A DNA stretch of 64,000 nt from Renibacterium salmoninarum ATCC 33209. GTDB lineage: Bacteria > Actinomycetota > Actinomycetes > Actinomycetales > Micrococcaceae. The notes under the pieces were generated by a model. It saw only the letters and a list, made by a program, of their open reading frames with translations. It had not been told where the DNA came from and searched no databases. Positions 1-8,991 of this stretch are shown one piece after another (the stretch's first letter is position 1; each line of letters begins with the position of its first letter). A program made the position numbers and the translations under genes. The stretch is from assembly GCF_000018885.1 (NCBI RefSeq), contig NC_010168.1, forward strand, positions 2,108,001 to 2,172,000, written 5' to 3'.

Positions 1-257
1 TCGTTGAGGCCCTAGAAACCCACCAGGCGGCTTATCGTGCCGCTGGCGGTACCGCTACTCGAATTTTGTCCGAAAGCTACGGTTCCTTGGCTGGTAGCCC
101 CGATGCCATTGATATTGAACTGCGCGCTTCCTGGACGCCCGAGAGTTCAGATGTTCAGGCGCACTTAGAAGCGTGGTCAGATATGGTCTGCACCTTTGCC
201 GGCTTGCCACCGCTGCCAGAAGGCGTCAGCGCGTTACCGAATAGGCGTCGGAATTGA
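1..257 (+). CDS. DUF3000 family protein, C-terminal part (cut by window edge)
   Basis: An open frame runs in from the left edge (codons from position 3) and ends at TGA 255-257, giving about 84 C-terminal residues. The tail contains ILSESYGSLAG, IELRASWTP and AGLPPLPEGV, which match the end of the actinobacterial DUF3000 family as I remember it. The family has no established function. It usually sits directly upstream of an RNase D/HRDC gene, as here (55 nt gap, same strand), so the two are probably cotranscribed. The true start lies outside the window. Confidence 0.75.
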   Translation, partial: VEALETHQAAYRAAGGTATRILSESYGSLAGSPDAIDIELRASWTPESSDVQAHLEAWSDMVCTFAGLPPLPEGVSALPNRRRN

Positions 258-311
258 GACGAATAGTTCTTGGGTCAACTTGCGCCAACTGACAGATAAA
301 CTAGGACCATC

Positions 312-1754
312 ATGAGTTTGCCGAACGATGGAACCGAATCCAACGAAAAACTTACCCGGAGTCGATCTGGCCGGGTCAGCCGCCCCGCCAGCAAAGCCGG
401 AAATGCTGGTAAAGATGAGAACCTCGTGGCACCTAGCCCTGAGGGCGCCGGTCCCGAATTAGCCGGTCCCGAATTAGCCGATGGGACGGCACTAGATCTT
501 TCGGCAATCCCAGAGATCATCGAACTCAATGCTCCGCGCGACGGCGTGCCGTTGATTATCAACACAGCCGAGGGATTGGAACGGGCCGCTAGGGCGCTAG
601 CAAATGGCAGTGGTCCAGCAGGCGTAGATGCCGAACGAGCCTCCGGCTTTCGCTATGGCCAAAGAGCGTTCCTGGTACAGATTCGGCGCGAAGGTGCCGG
701 CACTTGGCTGATTGACCCAGAGCCATTTGACGATCTCAAAATCATTGACGACGCGCTGAACGGCGTCGAGTGGATCCTGCATGCAGCTAGCCAAGATTTA
801 CCGTGCCTTTCTGAGCTAGGTATGTGGCCCAGTGCGCTGTTCGACACTGAGCTAGCCGCCCGAATTGCTGGGCTACCCAAGGTTGGCCTAGCCGCCGTCG
901 TCGAACAACTGCTGGGCTTTGGCCTGGCCAAAGAACATTCCGCCGCTGATTGGTCTACTCGTCCACTGCCAGAACCTTGGCTGCGGTATGCAGCGCTAGA
1001 CGTCGAAGTCCTCGCTGAATTGCGCGAGGAGCTCATTGAACTTCTTGAGGCCGACGGCAAACTAGAGTGGGCAACCCAGGAATTCCAAGCGATTTTGGCT
1101 GCAGGACCACCACCGCCAAGAATTGATCCTTGGCGGCGCACTTCCGGGGTGCACCAGCTTCGAGATCGAAAGCAATTGGCTGCGGTTCGGCAGCTCTGGT
1201 TAGAGCGTGACGCGCTGGCGCAGAATCGTGATGTGGCCCCCGGGCGTTTATTACCAGATTCCGCACTCGTCGCCGCAGCGCGCGCCATGCCAGATACTGT
1301 TCCGCAGCTATTGGGCACTCCCGGTTTTCACGGTCGCGCAGCCCAACGAGAAGCACCGCGCTGGCTGCGCTCCATCGCGGAAGCTAAGGCCAGTAAAGAG
1401 CTGCCTCCGCTACATCTACCCAGCAGTTCGCCGCCGCCACCACGCGCTTGGGCGGATAAAGACCCTGCGGCAGCGGCTCGATTCGCCACGGTTCGTCCCC
1501 GCCTATTTGAGTTGGCTGAGCAGTTGAACCTGCCGGTGGAGAATTTACTGACGCCTGATTTTGTTCGACGCATTTCATGGCGACCGCCCGCGGAGATTTC
1601 CGCAGAATCGCTTGGTTCAGCGCTTGCTGATCTGGGTGCTCGCCCGTGGCAAATTGAGCTGAACACTCCGGGACTTCTCGAGGCGTTCATCCATCCGGAT
1701 CCGCTGCCGACTAAAGAGACAGCGGCAAAAGAGGCCACAGCGCACAACGACTAG
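312..1754 (+). CDS. rnd: Ribonuclease D-like 3'-5' exonuclease with HRDC domain
   Basis: 480 aa. The DEDD exonuclease domain spans about residues 80-245: D106 and E108 in GVDAERASGFRYG, D162 in ASQDLPCL, and Y226/D230 in LRYAALDVEVL, so the DEDDy metal-binding set looks complete. An HRDC-type helical region follows from about residue 275. The family trims 3' ends of stable RNAs in the cytoplasm. The first 65 residues are low complexity and include a perfect 15-bp tandem duplication (448-477) encoding GPELAGPEL. A hairpin terminator follows at 1769. The upstream neighbour is the DUF3000 gene. Function is by family; exact RNA substrates are unknown. Confidence 0.9.
   Translation: MSLPNDGTESNEKLTRSRSGRVSRPASKAGNAGKDENLVAPSPEGAGPELAGPELADGTALDLSAIPEIIELNAPRDGVPLIINTAEGLERAARALANGSGPAGVDAERASGFRYGQRAFLVQIRREGAGTWLIDPEPFDDLKIIDDALNGVEWILHAASQDLPCLSELGMWPSALFDTELAARIAGLPKVGLAAVVEQLLGFGLAKEHSAADWSTRPLPEPWLRYAALDVEVLAELREELIELLEADGKLEWATQEFQAILAAGPPPPRIDPWRRTSGVHQLRDRKQLAAVRQLWLERDALAQNRDVAPGRLLPDSALVAAARAMPDTVPQLLGTPGFHGRAAQREAPRWLRSIAEAKASKELPPLHLPSSSPPPPRAWADKDPAAAARFATVRPRLFELAEQLNLPVENLLTPDFVRRISWRPPAEISAESLGSALADLGARPWQIELNTPGLLEAFIHPDPLPTKETAAKEATAHND
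448..477 (+). repeat. 15-bp in-frame tandem duplication inside rnd
   Basis: Two adjacent perfect copies of CCGGTCCCGAATTAG. It adds five codons to the low-complexity N-terminal leader of the RNase D protein without touching the nuclease domain. Copy number could vary between strains. Confidence 0.9.
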
Positions 1755-1768
1755 CCGTCCCTGCTTGA

Positions 1769-1800
1769 AAGGCGATGTTACTAACGAGTAACATCGCCTT
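1769..1800 (+). terminator. Hairpin terminator after rnd
   Basis: Perfect 14-bp stem (1769-1782 with 1787-1800) around the loop AACG, beginning AAGGCGATG. It lies between rnd and the fadA-like gene, and separates the two transcription units. Confidence 0.75.
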
Positions 1801-1865
1801 AGTGGTGCGGTGTACCAATGGAGCCCCGCCGATCTCCTGAGAGTTTCCGGAAAGAGGAGCAACAG

Positions 1866-3110
1866 GTGAGCCCAAATACACGGCAAGTCCGTGAGGTAGT
1901 TTTTGTTGACGGAGTTCGAACCCCCTTTGGAAAAACTGGCGAAAAGGGCATTTATTCAGATGTCCGTACCGATGACCTGGTGGTCAAATGTATCCGAGAG
2001 CTCATGCGACGCAACCCTTCGCTGCCTCCCGAGCGGATCGACGAAGTTACGATCGCGGCAACCACCCAGACTGGTGACCAGGGTTTGACCATCGGGCGCA
2101 CCGCCGCTCTCTTATCTGGCCTGCCGAAATCCGTACCCGGCTTCGCTATTGACCGGATGTGCGCTGGCGCAATGACCGCTGTTACCACCACCGCATCGGG
2201 CATTGGATTTGGCGCCTACGACGTCGTCATTGCTGGCGGCGTCGAGCATATGGGCCACCACCCCATGGGATCTGGCGCAGACCCCAACCCGCGTTTCATG
2301 TCCGAGAGCTTAGTTGACCCGGCCGCGTTGAACATGGGAAATACTGCAGAGAATTTGCACGACCGGTTCCCAGCAATTACTAAAGAACGCACCGACCGAT
2401 ACGCCGTCAATTCACAGAACAAGCTGGCTGCGGCCTACGAAAAAGGCCAAATTCAACCCGATCTAGTCCCGGTGGCCGCATCAAAGGTGCAGCCGCACAG
2501 CGCTGAGGAGAAAAATCCAGGCCACGTTTGGAACCTCAACACCGTTGACGAGCCACCGCACCCGGGTACCACGATGGAGGATTTGGCGTCGTTGCGGACA
2601 CCGTTCCGCCCGCATGGGCGGGTTACCGCTGGAAACGCCGCAGGCCTTAACGACGGCGCGACGGCAGCCATCTTGGCCTCAGCAGAAGCCGCTGAAGAAT
2701 TGGGCCTGACGGTCAAAATTACGATGGTCAGCTATGGTTTTGCCGGCGTTGAGCCCGAAGTCATGGGCATCGAACCGGTCCCAGCAACCGAAAAAGCACT
2801 CAAGAATGCTGGCCTGAGCATCGACGATATTGGTCTGTTTGAAATCAACGAAGCGTTCGCGGTTCAGGTACTTTCCTTCCTCGATTACTTCGGTATTGCC
2901 GATGAGGACCCGCGCGTGAACCGTTACGGCGGTGCGATTGCGGTAGGTCACCCGTTAGCATCCTCGGGCGTGCGTCTGATGAATCAATTGGCCCGGCAGT
3001 TCGAAGAAGATCATTCGGTCCAGTACGGCATCACCACCATGTGCATCGGCCTGGGCATGGGCGCCAAGGTCATCTGGGCCAACCCGCATTTTGAAGGAGC
3101 CGCAGCATGA
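1866..3110 (+). CDS. fadA: Acetyl-CoA acyltransferase (3-ketoacyl-CoA thiolase)
   Basis: 414 aa from the GTG at 1866, chosen because AAGAGGAG lies just before it and the protein then begins in the usual thiolase way (REVVFVDGVRTPFGK). An ATG at 1818 in the same frame would add 16 unlikely residues. The acyl-accepting cysteine is C99 in DRMCAGAM. The later motifs NEAFAVQ, GGAIAVGHPLASSG and CIGLGMGAKV carry the remaining catalytic residues (Asn/His/Cys/His set). It cleaves 3-ketoacyl-CoA in the last step of beta-oxidation. Its stop overlaps the start of fadB (ATGA), so the two are translationally coupled and likely form the trifunctional complex. Confidence 0.93.
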   Translation: MSPNTRQVREVVFVDGVRTPFGKTGEKGIYSDVRTDDLVVKCIRELMRRNPSLPPERIDEVTIAATTQTGDQGLTIGRTAALLSGLPKSVPGFAIDRMCAGAMTAVTTTASGIGFGAYDVVIAGGVEHMGHHPMGSGADPNPRFMSESLVDPAALNMGNTAENLHDRFPAITKERTDRYAVNSQNKLAAAYEKGQIQPDLVPVAASKVQPHSAEEKNPGHVWNLNTVDEPPHPGTTMEDLASLRTPFRPHGRVTAGNAAGLNDGATAAILASAEAAEELGLTVKITMVSYGFAGVEPEVMGIEPVPATEKALKNAGLSIDDIGLFEINEAFAVQVLSFLDYFGIADEDPRVNRYGGAIAVGHPLASSGVRLMNQLARQFEEDHSVQYGITTMCIGLGMGAKVIWANPHFEGAAA

Positions 3111-5269
3111 GCAGCATCAAGGACCAGTTCGGTAAACTCACCGACCTCTTCCCTACCGAAGTCGTCACACATTCTTATGCTCAAGATGTGACGTTGCCGG
3201 GACTACCGGGCGAAAAGCCAAAGACCTTCATACTGATCACCTTGGACAACGGACTGGACCACAAGCGGCCCACCACACTGGGGCCGAATACTCTGGTTGA
3301 GCTTGGCACGGTACTTGAAACCCAGCGCGAGCGGACCGCCCGCGGCGAGATCGCCGGCGTCGGCATCACTGGTAAGCCGTACTTTCTGGTCGCTGGTGCG
3401 GATCTGTCCGCCGTCGGCTCGATCGGTGAAAGCGAACAGGGCAAATGGATGGCCCAGTTGGGCCACGAGGTCTACAGCCTCCTCAATAACCTCGGCGTAC
3501 CCAGCTTTGTCTTCATCAACGGTCTAGCTCTGGGTGGCGGCCTAGAAATCGCCCTGAATGCGAACTACCGCACCGTTTCCACTGGCGCCGGTGCTCTCGC
3601 GTTACCCGAAGCGTTCCTCGGCCTAGTGCCGGGCTGGGGCGGTGTTTATCTACTCCCCCGATTGATCGGGCCGGAAAATGCCGTCAAGGTCATGATTGAA
3701 AACTCGCTCAACAACAATCGCACCACGTCGGGCGCGCAGGCGTTCCAGCTGGGCATTGCCGATGAACTCTTTGAGCCGGCCGATTTCTTGGAGCAATCCT
3801 TGCTCTGGGCGGCCAAGGTCATCGCTGGCGAGACCACTGTGGAGCGAGCCAATGCGGTTTCCGAGCCGCTGATCGCCGACCAGTCTGCGGCTTGGGATGC
3901 TGCGGTGGCTAAGGCAAAAGCTGTGGTCAAGGCGAAAACCTCCGATGCGGCACCAGCACCGCTTCGTTTGATCGAGCTGCTCGAAAAGGGCAAAAATTGG
4001 TCGAAAGAAGAAGCATTTGCGGCAGAAGACGATGCGCTTGCTGATTTGATGCAGACGGATGAATTCCGCGCCACGGTTTACGCTTTCTTGGACTTGGTGC
4101 AAAAACGCGCGAAACGCCCTGCTGGCGCCCCGGACAAATCGTTGGCTAAGCCAGTAACTAAGGTCGGCGTCGTCGGCGCGGGACTGATGGCGGGGCAATT
4201 CTCCCTGTTGTTTGCCCGGCAGCTCAAGGTACCCGTTGTCATGACTGATATTGATCAAGAACGGTTCGATAAGGGTGTGGCCTATGTGCACGGTCAAGTC
4301 GACAAATTACTGGCTAAAAAGCGAATCTCACCGGACGCGGCAAACCGGACCAAAGCACTTGTGGCCGGCCCTGTCTCGAAGCAAGCCTTTGCCGACGCCG
4401 ACTTTGTTATCGAGGCGGTTTTCGAAGAACTTCAGGTCAAGAAGAACGTCTTCGCGGAGCTGGAAGAGATCATTTCAGCAGACTGCGTGCTGGCCACTAA
4501 TACCTCATCGCTTTCGGTAACCGAAATGGCGGCCGATCTGAAGCACCCAGAACGCGTAGTAGGTTTCCACTTCTTCAACCCCGTCGCGGTGATGCCACTG
4601 CTGGAGATTGTTCGTGCGCCGAAGACATCCGATGCGGTGCTAGCAACTGCATTTGAGACCGCAAAAGCGCTAAAGAAGAATGCCGTCCTGGTCAAAGACG
4701 CAGCTGCGTTTGTGGCCAACCGCATTTTGCTCCGTTTGATGGGCGAGGTCGCTAGGGCCTTCAACCAAGGCACCGACGCCAAAACTGCAGACACCGCTTT
4801 GAAGCCAATGGGCTTGCCGATGTCTCCGTTTACGTTGCTTTCCATGGTTGGCGTTCCCGTGGCGTTACACGTTTCCGAATCGCTACACAGCGCCTTCGGC
4901 GATCGGTTCTGGGTTTCGCAAAATCAGCAACGACTCATTGACGCCGGTAAAAAGGGTATCTGGGAAATCGGCGAAGACCGCAACCCGTTCGTGCCGCAAG
5001 ATACCTTAGACCTGCTTGAATTCGGGGACACTCCGATCAGCGGCGAAGCACTTCTAGTCCAAACGCAAGATGCGCTGGCCGAGGAAATCGGGCTCATGCT
5101 CGACGAAGGTGTGGTGGCCGCGGCTGAGGACATCGACCTGTGCATGATCTTGGGTGCGGGCTGGCCAATGTATCTGGGTGGCATCACACCGTATCTGGAT
5201 CGCGTCGGCGCTTCAGAGCGCGTCAACGGCAAGCGATTCCACGCACCGGGCGTAGCTTCACGCGCCTAA
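3107..5269 (+). CDS. fadB: Fatty acid oxidation protein: enoyl-CoA hydratase / 3-hydroxyacyl-CoA dehydrogenase
   Basis: 720 aa, the usual length of the FadB/FadJ alpha subunit. The N-terminal crotonase domain (about residues 20-230) contains INGLALGGGLEIAL and GLVPGWGG. The NAD-binding domain starts near residue 350 with VGVVGAGLMAG. The dehydrogenase part follows with ATNTSSLSV and GFHFFNPV, where the His is catalytic, then the C-terminal dehydrogenase domains. It hydrates enoyl-CoA and oxidises the product before the thiolase step. It overlaps fadA by 4 nt. Its 3' end overlaps, tail to tail, the last 12 nt of a truncated response-regulator gene on the other strand, which suggests a deletion scar right after fadB. 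Confidence 0.94.
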   Translation: MSSIKDQFGKLTDLFPTEVVTHSYAQDVTLPGLPGEKPKTFILITLDNGLDHKRPTTLGPNTLVELGTVLETQRERTARGEIAGVGITGKPYFLVAGADLSAVGSIGESEQGKWMAQLGHEVYSLLNNLGVPSFVFINGLALGGGLEIALNANYRTVSTGAGALALPEAFLGLVPGWGGVYLLPRLIGPENAVKVMIENSLNNNRTTSGAQAFQLGIADELFEPADFLEQSLLWAAKVIAGETTVERANAVSEPLIADQSAAWDAAVAKAKAVVKAKTSDAAPAPLRLIELLEKGKNWSKEEAFAAEDDALADLMQTDEFRATVYAFLDLVQKRAKRPAGAPDKSLAKPVTKVGVVGAGLMAGQFSLLFARQLKVPVVMTDIDQERFDKGVAYVHGQVDKLLAKKRISPDAANRTKALVAGPVSKQAFADADFVIEAVFEELQVKKNVFAELEEIISADCVLATNTSSLSVTEMAADLKHPERVVGFHFFNPVAVMPLLEIVRAPKTSDAVLATAFETAKALKKNAVLVKDAAAFVANRILLRLMGEVARAFNQGTDAKTADTALKPMGLPMSPFTLLSMVGVPVALHVSESLHSAFGDRFWVSQNQQRLIDAGKKGIWEIGEDRNPFVPQDTLDLLEFGDTPISGEALLVQTQDALAEEIGLMLDEGVVAAAEDIDLCMILGAGWPMYLGGITPYLDRVGASERVNGKRFHAPGVASRA

Positions 5270-5719
5270 CCCACTCCGCCCCAACCCCGTCGCACCGTAG
5301 CGCTGCGAGACGTCGACGACGGCGTCCTGGTCGAGACTGCGCCCAGCAGCCAGAAGTCGTCGATACCTGGCATAACCTCGTAGTTTGGCGCTCAATGCCT
5401 CAGCACCAAAAGGTTTGATCAGATATCCGAGCGCACCGCGACGCATTGCCTTGTGAACGGAATCAACATCGCTCGCAGCACTGAGAACCATCGCGTCAAC
5501 GTCAAGATTTCGCAGCAAGTCAAGCCCGTTCCAATCGGGTAAGTAAATATCGATAAGAACCAAATCGGGTCGCAAAGAGGATACCGCGCGCAACGCAGCT
5601 TCGCCGCTGCCCACCGGATCTAGCGCGGAAAATCCTGCCGTAGCCTCGACGTAGGCTACGTGCAAGCGCGCCACATGAAAGTCGTCATCGACTATCAACA
5701 CTCGCAAGTCATCAGTCAT
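5258..5719 (-). pseudogene. Response regulator, CitB/DcuR type, lacking its DNA-binding domain
   Basis: 153 aa. An intact receiver domain (about residues 1-125) has the acidic pocket DDD near the N-terminus, the phospho-acceptor Asp in LVLIDIYLPDWNG and the Lys in YLIKPFGAEAL. Family members are usually about 220-240 aa with a C-terminal helix-turn-helix. Here the protein stops in the linker after LDQDAVVDVSQRYGATG, and the gene runs into the end of fadB. I infer that a deletion removed the effector domain. It overlaps the kinase gene by 8 nt (ATG inside the kinase end), as expected for a two-component pair. A functional single-domain receiver is possible but less likely, because the partner kinase is also broken. 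Confidence 0.75.
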
Positions 5720-7381
5720 TTTTTACCGTCTCCGTCAATACCTGTTCCAACCTGGCAAGAAAAACTGCTCCTGGGCCACCCACCCGGCCCGGAGACAATA
5801 AACTAACTTCGCCGCCGTCCAGCCGGGCCAATTGCCTCGATAAAGCTAACCCTAGGCCTTCGCCTAGGCCGCTCGGCGCACCGTGCAGAGCCGAGGTGCT
5901 GAAGCCCTCATCGAATAACTGATCTACCAAAGCTGCTGGCACGCCATCTCCCGAGTCCGCAACGGTGAGATGCACGCTGCTGCCATCGCTCAGTAGTTCA
6001 ACTTCCACCCAGCGCTCGGTTGATTCACCATGCACGGCCGCAGTGATGGCATTGTCACCCAAATTTCCAAGCACCGTCGTCGTGTTCTGGGCGTCCTGCA
6101 ACTGTGAGTGCAAAGACGTTTCCGTGCCTAGCCTTAGCCGCACGCCACGTTCGGCGGCTTGAGTACTTTTCGCGCCCAGGAAGGCCAATAGATAGGTGTC
6201 AGAAAGCAACTGCCCATTTTCCAGCGGGAACCGAAGCGGTCCGGTTTCGAGAGTGCTTCGCACATAATCAGCCGCCTCAGCACTGCGTCCAATGTCGATT
6301 AGTCCGACGACGGCGTGCAGCCGGTTAGCAAATTCATGCCGCTGGGCGCGCAGAGCTGATGTCAAGGTACTGACTGCATCGAGCTGGCGGCTAAGCGCTT
6401 GGACGGAGGTTCGATCCCGCACCATGACGACCCAGCCCAAATCATGTTTTCCGCGGACTACCTTGAGTGCGTTCGCCAGGAGAACAGAGCGACCCAGCAC
6501 AATCTGAACACTTTCAGCGGGGTCTTGCTGCTCGCCGTCCAGCGTATCCAGATGGGCGTGGTCCAAGAGTGCCACTAGCCCTTCAGGCAGCCCTAGTTGG
6601 TCGAATACGGTACCTTCCGGCGCTGTTAGACCCAATAGTTCCGCTGCTTTGTCATTGCAGATCGTCACACGTTTATCCGCGTCTAGTCCGATGACCCCTT
6701 CGGCCAAGCCGTGCAAAACCACTTCCTGGTTCTGCACCAGCGCACCAATTTCTTCCAGTTCTAGGCCCAAAGTGTGCCGACGTAAACTACGCATCAAGAA
6801 ACTTGTGCCGCTGGCACCGAGGGCTAACGCAATCACGCTGACGGCCAAAATTGGTCCCACCGCACCCCAGAGGTCATCCAGAACTTCTGAGGTGGCAAAC
6901 CCCACGCTTACTTCACCAATGATTGCGCCGCCGCTCCCCCGGATGGGGGCCTTGGCCCGCACCGAGGATCCGAGCGAGCCTAAATCAGTCTCGACTACCT
7001 CTTTGCCCGCCAATGCTTCGTCCGGGCTGGTGCTTACTCAGCGGGATTCGGGTGCGCCCAGCGCAAACCGTGCACATCTGCCACAACCACAAAAAGCGCA
7101 CCGGTTCGCAGCCTAATTTCTTCGGCAAGGTCTTGCACCGGGCCGGCGGCGAGCTCGGTGGAACCAGGCAATACGCCGTCGGTACGCTGCAAAACATCTT
7201 GGACCGTGTCGTTTTCAGCGACGGTTTGCGAAACGGCCAACGCCTTAGCGCCAATTTCCGCCACCAGTCGCTGATAACTGAGCCAACCAAAAACTCCCGC
7301 GGCCAAGAGCACAACAAAGAGAATGACCAGGATCTGCTGGATCAACAGTCGGGAGGAAAACGTCAAGGGCCGCGGCATCAA
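5712..7381 (-). pseudogene. Sensor histidine kinase, CitA/DcuS type, frameshifted
   Basis: Two ORFs make one kinase. The N-terminal piece (7381-7034, 115 aa) has a membrane segment at residues 12-34 and the start of the extracytoplasmic sensor, ending HPNPAE then TAA. The C-terminal piece (from about 7025 to 5712) resumes in another frame with STSPDEALAGKEVV, then a second membrane helix, a PAS domain (EGVIGLDADKRV), the phospho-accepting His in RAQRHEFANRLH, an N box GNLGDNAITAA and G boxes DSGDGVP and GLGEGLGLAL. The family reads HPNP followed by a few residues and then this serine/threonine stretch, so about 10-13 nt seem to be deleted at about 7030. A TTG at 7013 could start a shortened kinase, but the sensor would be lost. 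Likely ligand class is citrate or C4-dicarboxylate. Confidence 0.85.
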
Positions 7382-7420
7382 GCCAAGTTTAGAGCAGCGC
7401 CAGCGGAGAACAGGAACAGC

Positions 7421-8400
7421 CTAGAACAACGCAACCTTGGGCGTCCACGGAAAAATCTCCTCGAGGGCGAGCAAATCTTCCGCGCTGGGCTGCCAGGAAG
7501 CCGCTTCGGCGTTGATACGCACCTGCTCTGGCTTAGTGGCTCCAGCAATCACACTCGCAGCTGAAGGCTGTGCGGCTAACCACGAGAAGGCAACCTGAAG
7601 CTCAGTCAGATTCCGCTCCCGCGCGAACTCGCCAAAGGCTTCCAACTGCGACCAATCGGCCTTTTCCAACAGGTTAGTGCGCGAGTGCGTCAATCGACTG
7701 CCAGCAGGCGCTTCACCTCGGCTGTATTTCCCGGTCAGCAAGCCATTGGCAAGCGGGAAGTACGGCAGCACGCCAAGACCAAATTCTCTGCCGCTGGTAC
7801 TACCTCAAGCTCTGTTCGACGGTCTAAGAGATTGTAATGATTTTGTGCGGACACGAACGAAGCGTAACCGCCAATTCTGGCTTCATACGCGGCTTCAGCT
7901 ACTTGCCAACCGGTGAAATTGGAATGGCCAAAGTAGCGAATCTTTCCCGCAGTCGCAAGCTCGTCCAAGGTCGCCAGCGTTTCTTCGATCGGCGTGATGC
8001 CGTCTGGGCTGTGGTACTGATAAAGATCAATCCACTCGGTGTTTAGTCGGCGCAACGAGGTTTCAACGGCCTTGACGATATAGCGGCGCGAACCGCGAGC
8101 ACCCCAATCAACGCCGTTAGCGCCCTTGAGGTCTAGGCCAAATTTTGTCGCCACCACAGCGTCGTCCCGTTTGCCGCCAGCCAGTGCTCTGCCCAGCATT
8201 TCTTCACTCAACCCAGGCGTGCGACCATAAGCGTCAGCAACATCGAATAGCGTGATTCCGGCATCAATAGCGGCATGTACGACGGCGTCAGTGCCCTCTT
8301 GACTTTCGGTCACGGTGCCGGGGCGGCCCAAGTTATTGCAGCCTAATCCAACGGTGGAAACCATGAGTCCAGAATTGCCCAGCGGGCGGAAGTCAGTCAT
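7421..8400 (-). pseudogene. Aldo/keto reductase, frameshifted
   Basis: The N-terminal 200 or so residues (from 8400) carry the family signature: LGLGCNNLGR, D and Y in DVADAYGRTPG, K in VVATKFGLD, and H in YQYHSPDG. After EVVPAA the frame fails. The next frame continues REFGLGVLPYFPLANGLLTGKY to the normal C-terminus ending at 7421. Restoring one base at about 7791 (gcggca-n-gagaattt) joins them into a roughly 325-aa reductase. The family reduces aldehydes/ketones with NADPH. As read here, the protein would lose its last third, including the cofactor-binding end, so it is probably inactive. Confidence 0.9.
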
Positions 8401-8439
8401 GAGATAAGCCTAGTGCGCCAGGCCTTAAAGCTCAGAATG

Positions 8440-8991
8440 CTAGCTATTCGGCCTTGCTTGCCACTGCAAATTTCGGCCATCGAACGGCCCTCCATGTGCT
8501 AGCACCATTCGGTGCACCTCGTCACAGGCGCTTTGCATGCTACGGATTACTTCAGCCGGATAACCGTAACGGATTTGATGCTCCGCAAACTCGTCTTCGT
8601 CATCTACCCAAGTGCGGCCGTTATTCACAATGACGTCAAGATCCATATCGATCAACGTCATCTCCCAGCGATTACCGCATTCTAGCCTGGCCCACTTGAT
8701 ATCGGTAACAATATCTACGTACAGCGACGTGCCGTCAGGTTGATCTTTGTCATAAAAGGTAGCAACCCAGTGCGCATCAAAGGGTATGAGAAGCACCGCC
8801 GCAGACTCTGCCAAAAATGCGGCACCTGGTTTAGCCACAAAAGCTCCGGCAGTTTGATACACCCAATGCCCATACTCATCAGCGCCAAGGTAAAAACCGG
8901 GGACGGTCCAATGCGCAGCACCGTCCCATTTGCGATTTCGCGCAACGACAAATTCACCCGCAGAAATCTCGGGCCGATCCACCCCCGTCAC
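8440..8991 (-). CDS. DUF402 domain protein
   Basis: 183 aa from a GTG start that overlaps the dxs stop codon (GTGA), so it is coupled to dxs. The central part has the DUF402 pattern: H and W residues in the first third, then YVDIVTDI, the acidic stretch [23 protein letters not shown], and the tail. DUF402 includes FomD-like nucleotide hydrolases that use metal bound by these acidic residues, but the substrate here is unknown. No signal peptide or membrane segment. Intact. Confidence 0.8.
   Translation of the reverse strand: MTGVDRPEISAGEFVVARNRKWDGAAHWTVPGFYLGADEYGHWVYQTAGAFVAKPGAAFLAESAAVLLIPFDAHWVATFYDKDQPDGTSLYVDIVTDIKWARLECGNRWEMTLIDMDLDVIVNNGRTWVDDEDEFAEHQIRYGYPAEVIRSMQSACDEVHRMVLAHGGPFDGRNLQWQARPNS

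Noticed and set aside
653..1318. A 221-aa open frame antisense to rnd
   Set aside because: Ser/Arg-rich shadow frame over a convincing RNase D gene.
6400..6425. GGTTCGATCCC resembling a tRNA T-arm
   Set aside because: It is inside the kinase coding sequence, and no cloverleaf or acceptor stem can be built around it.
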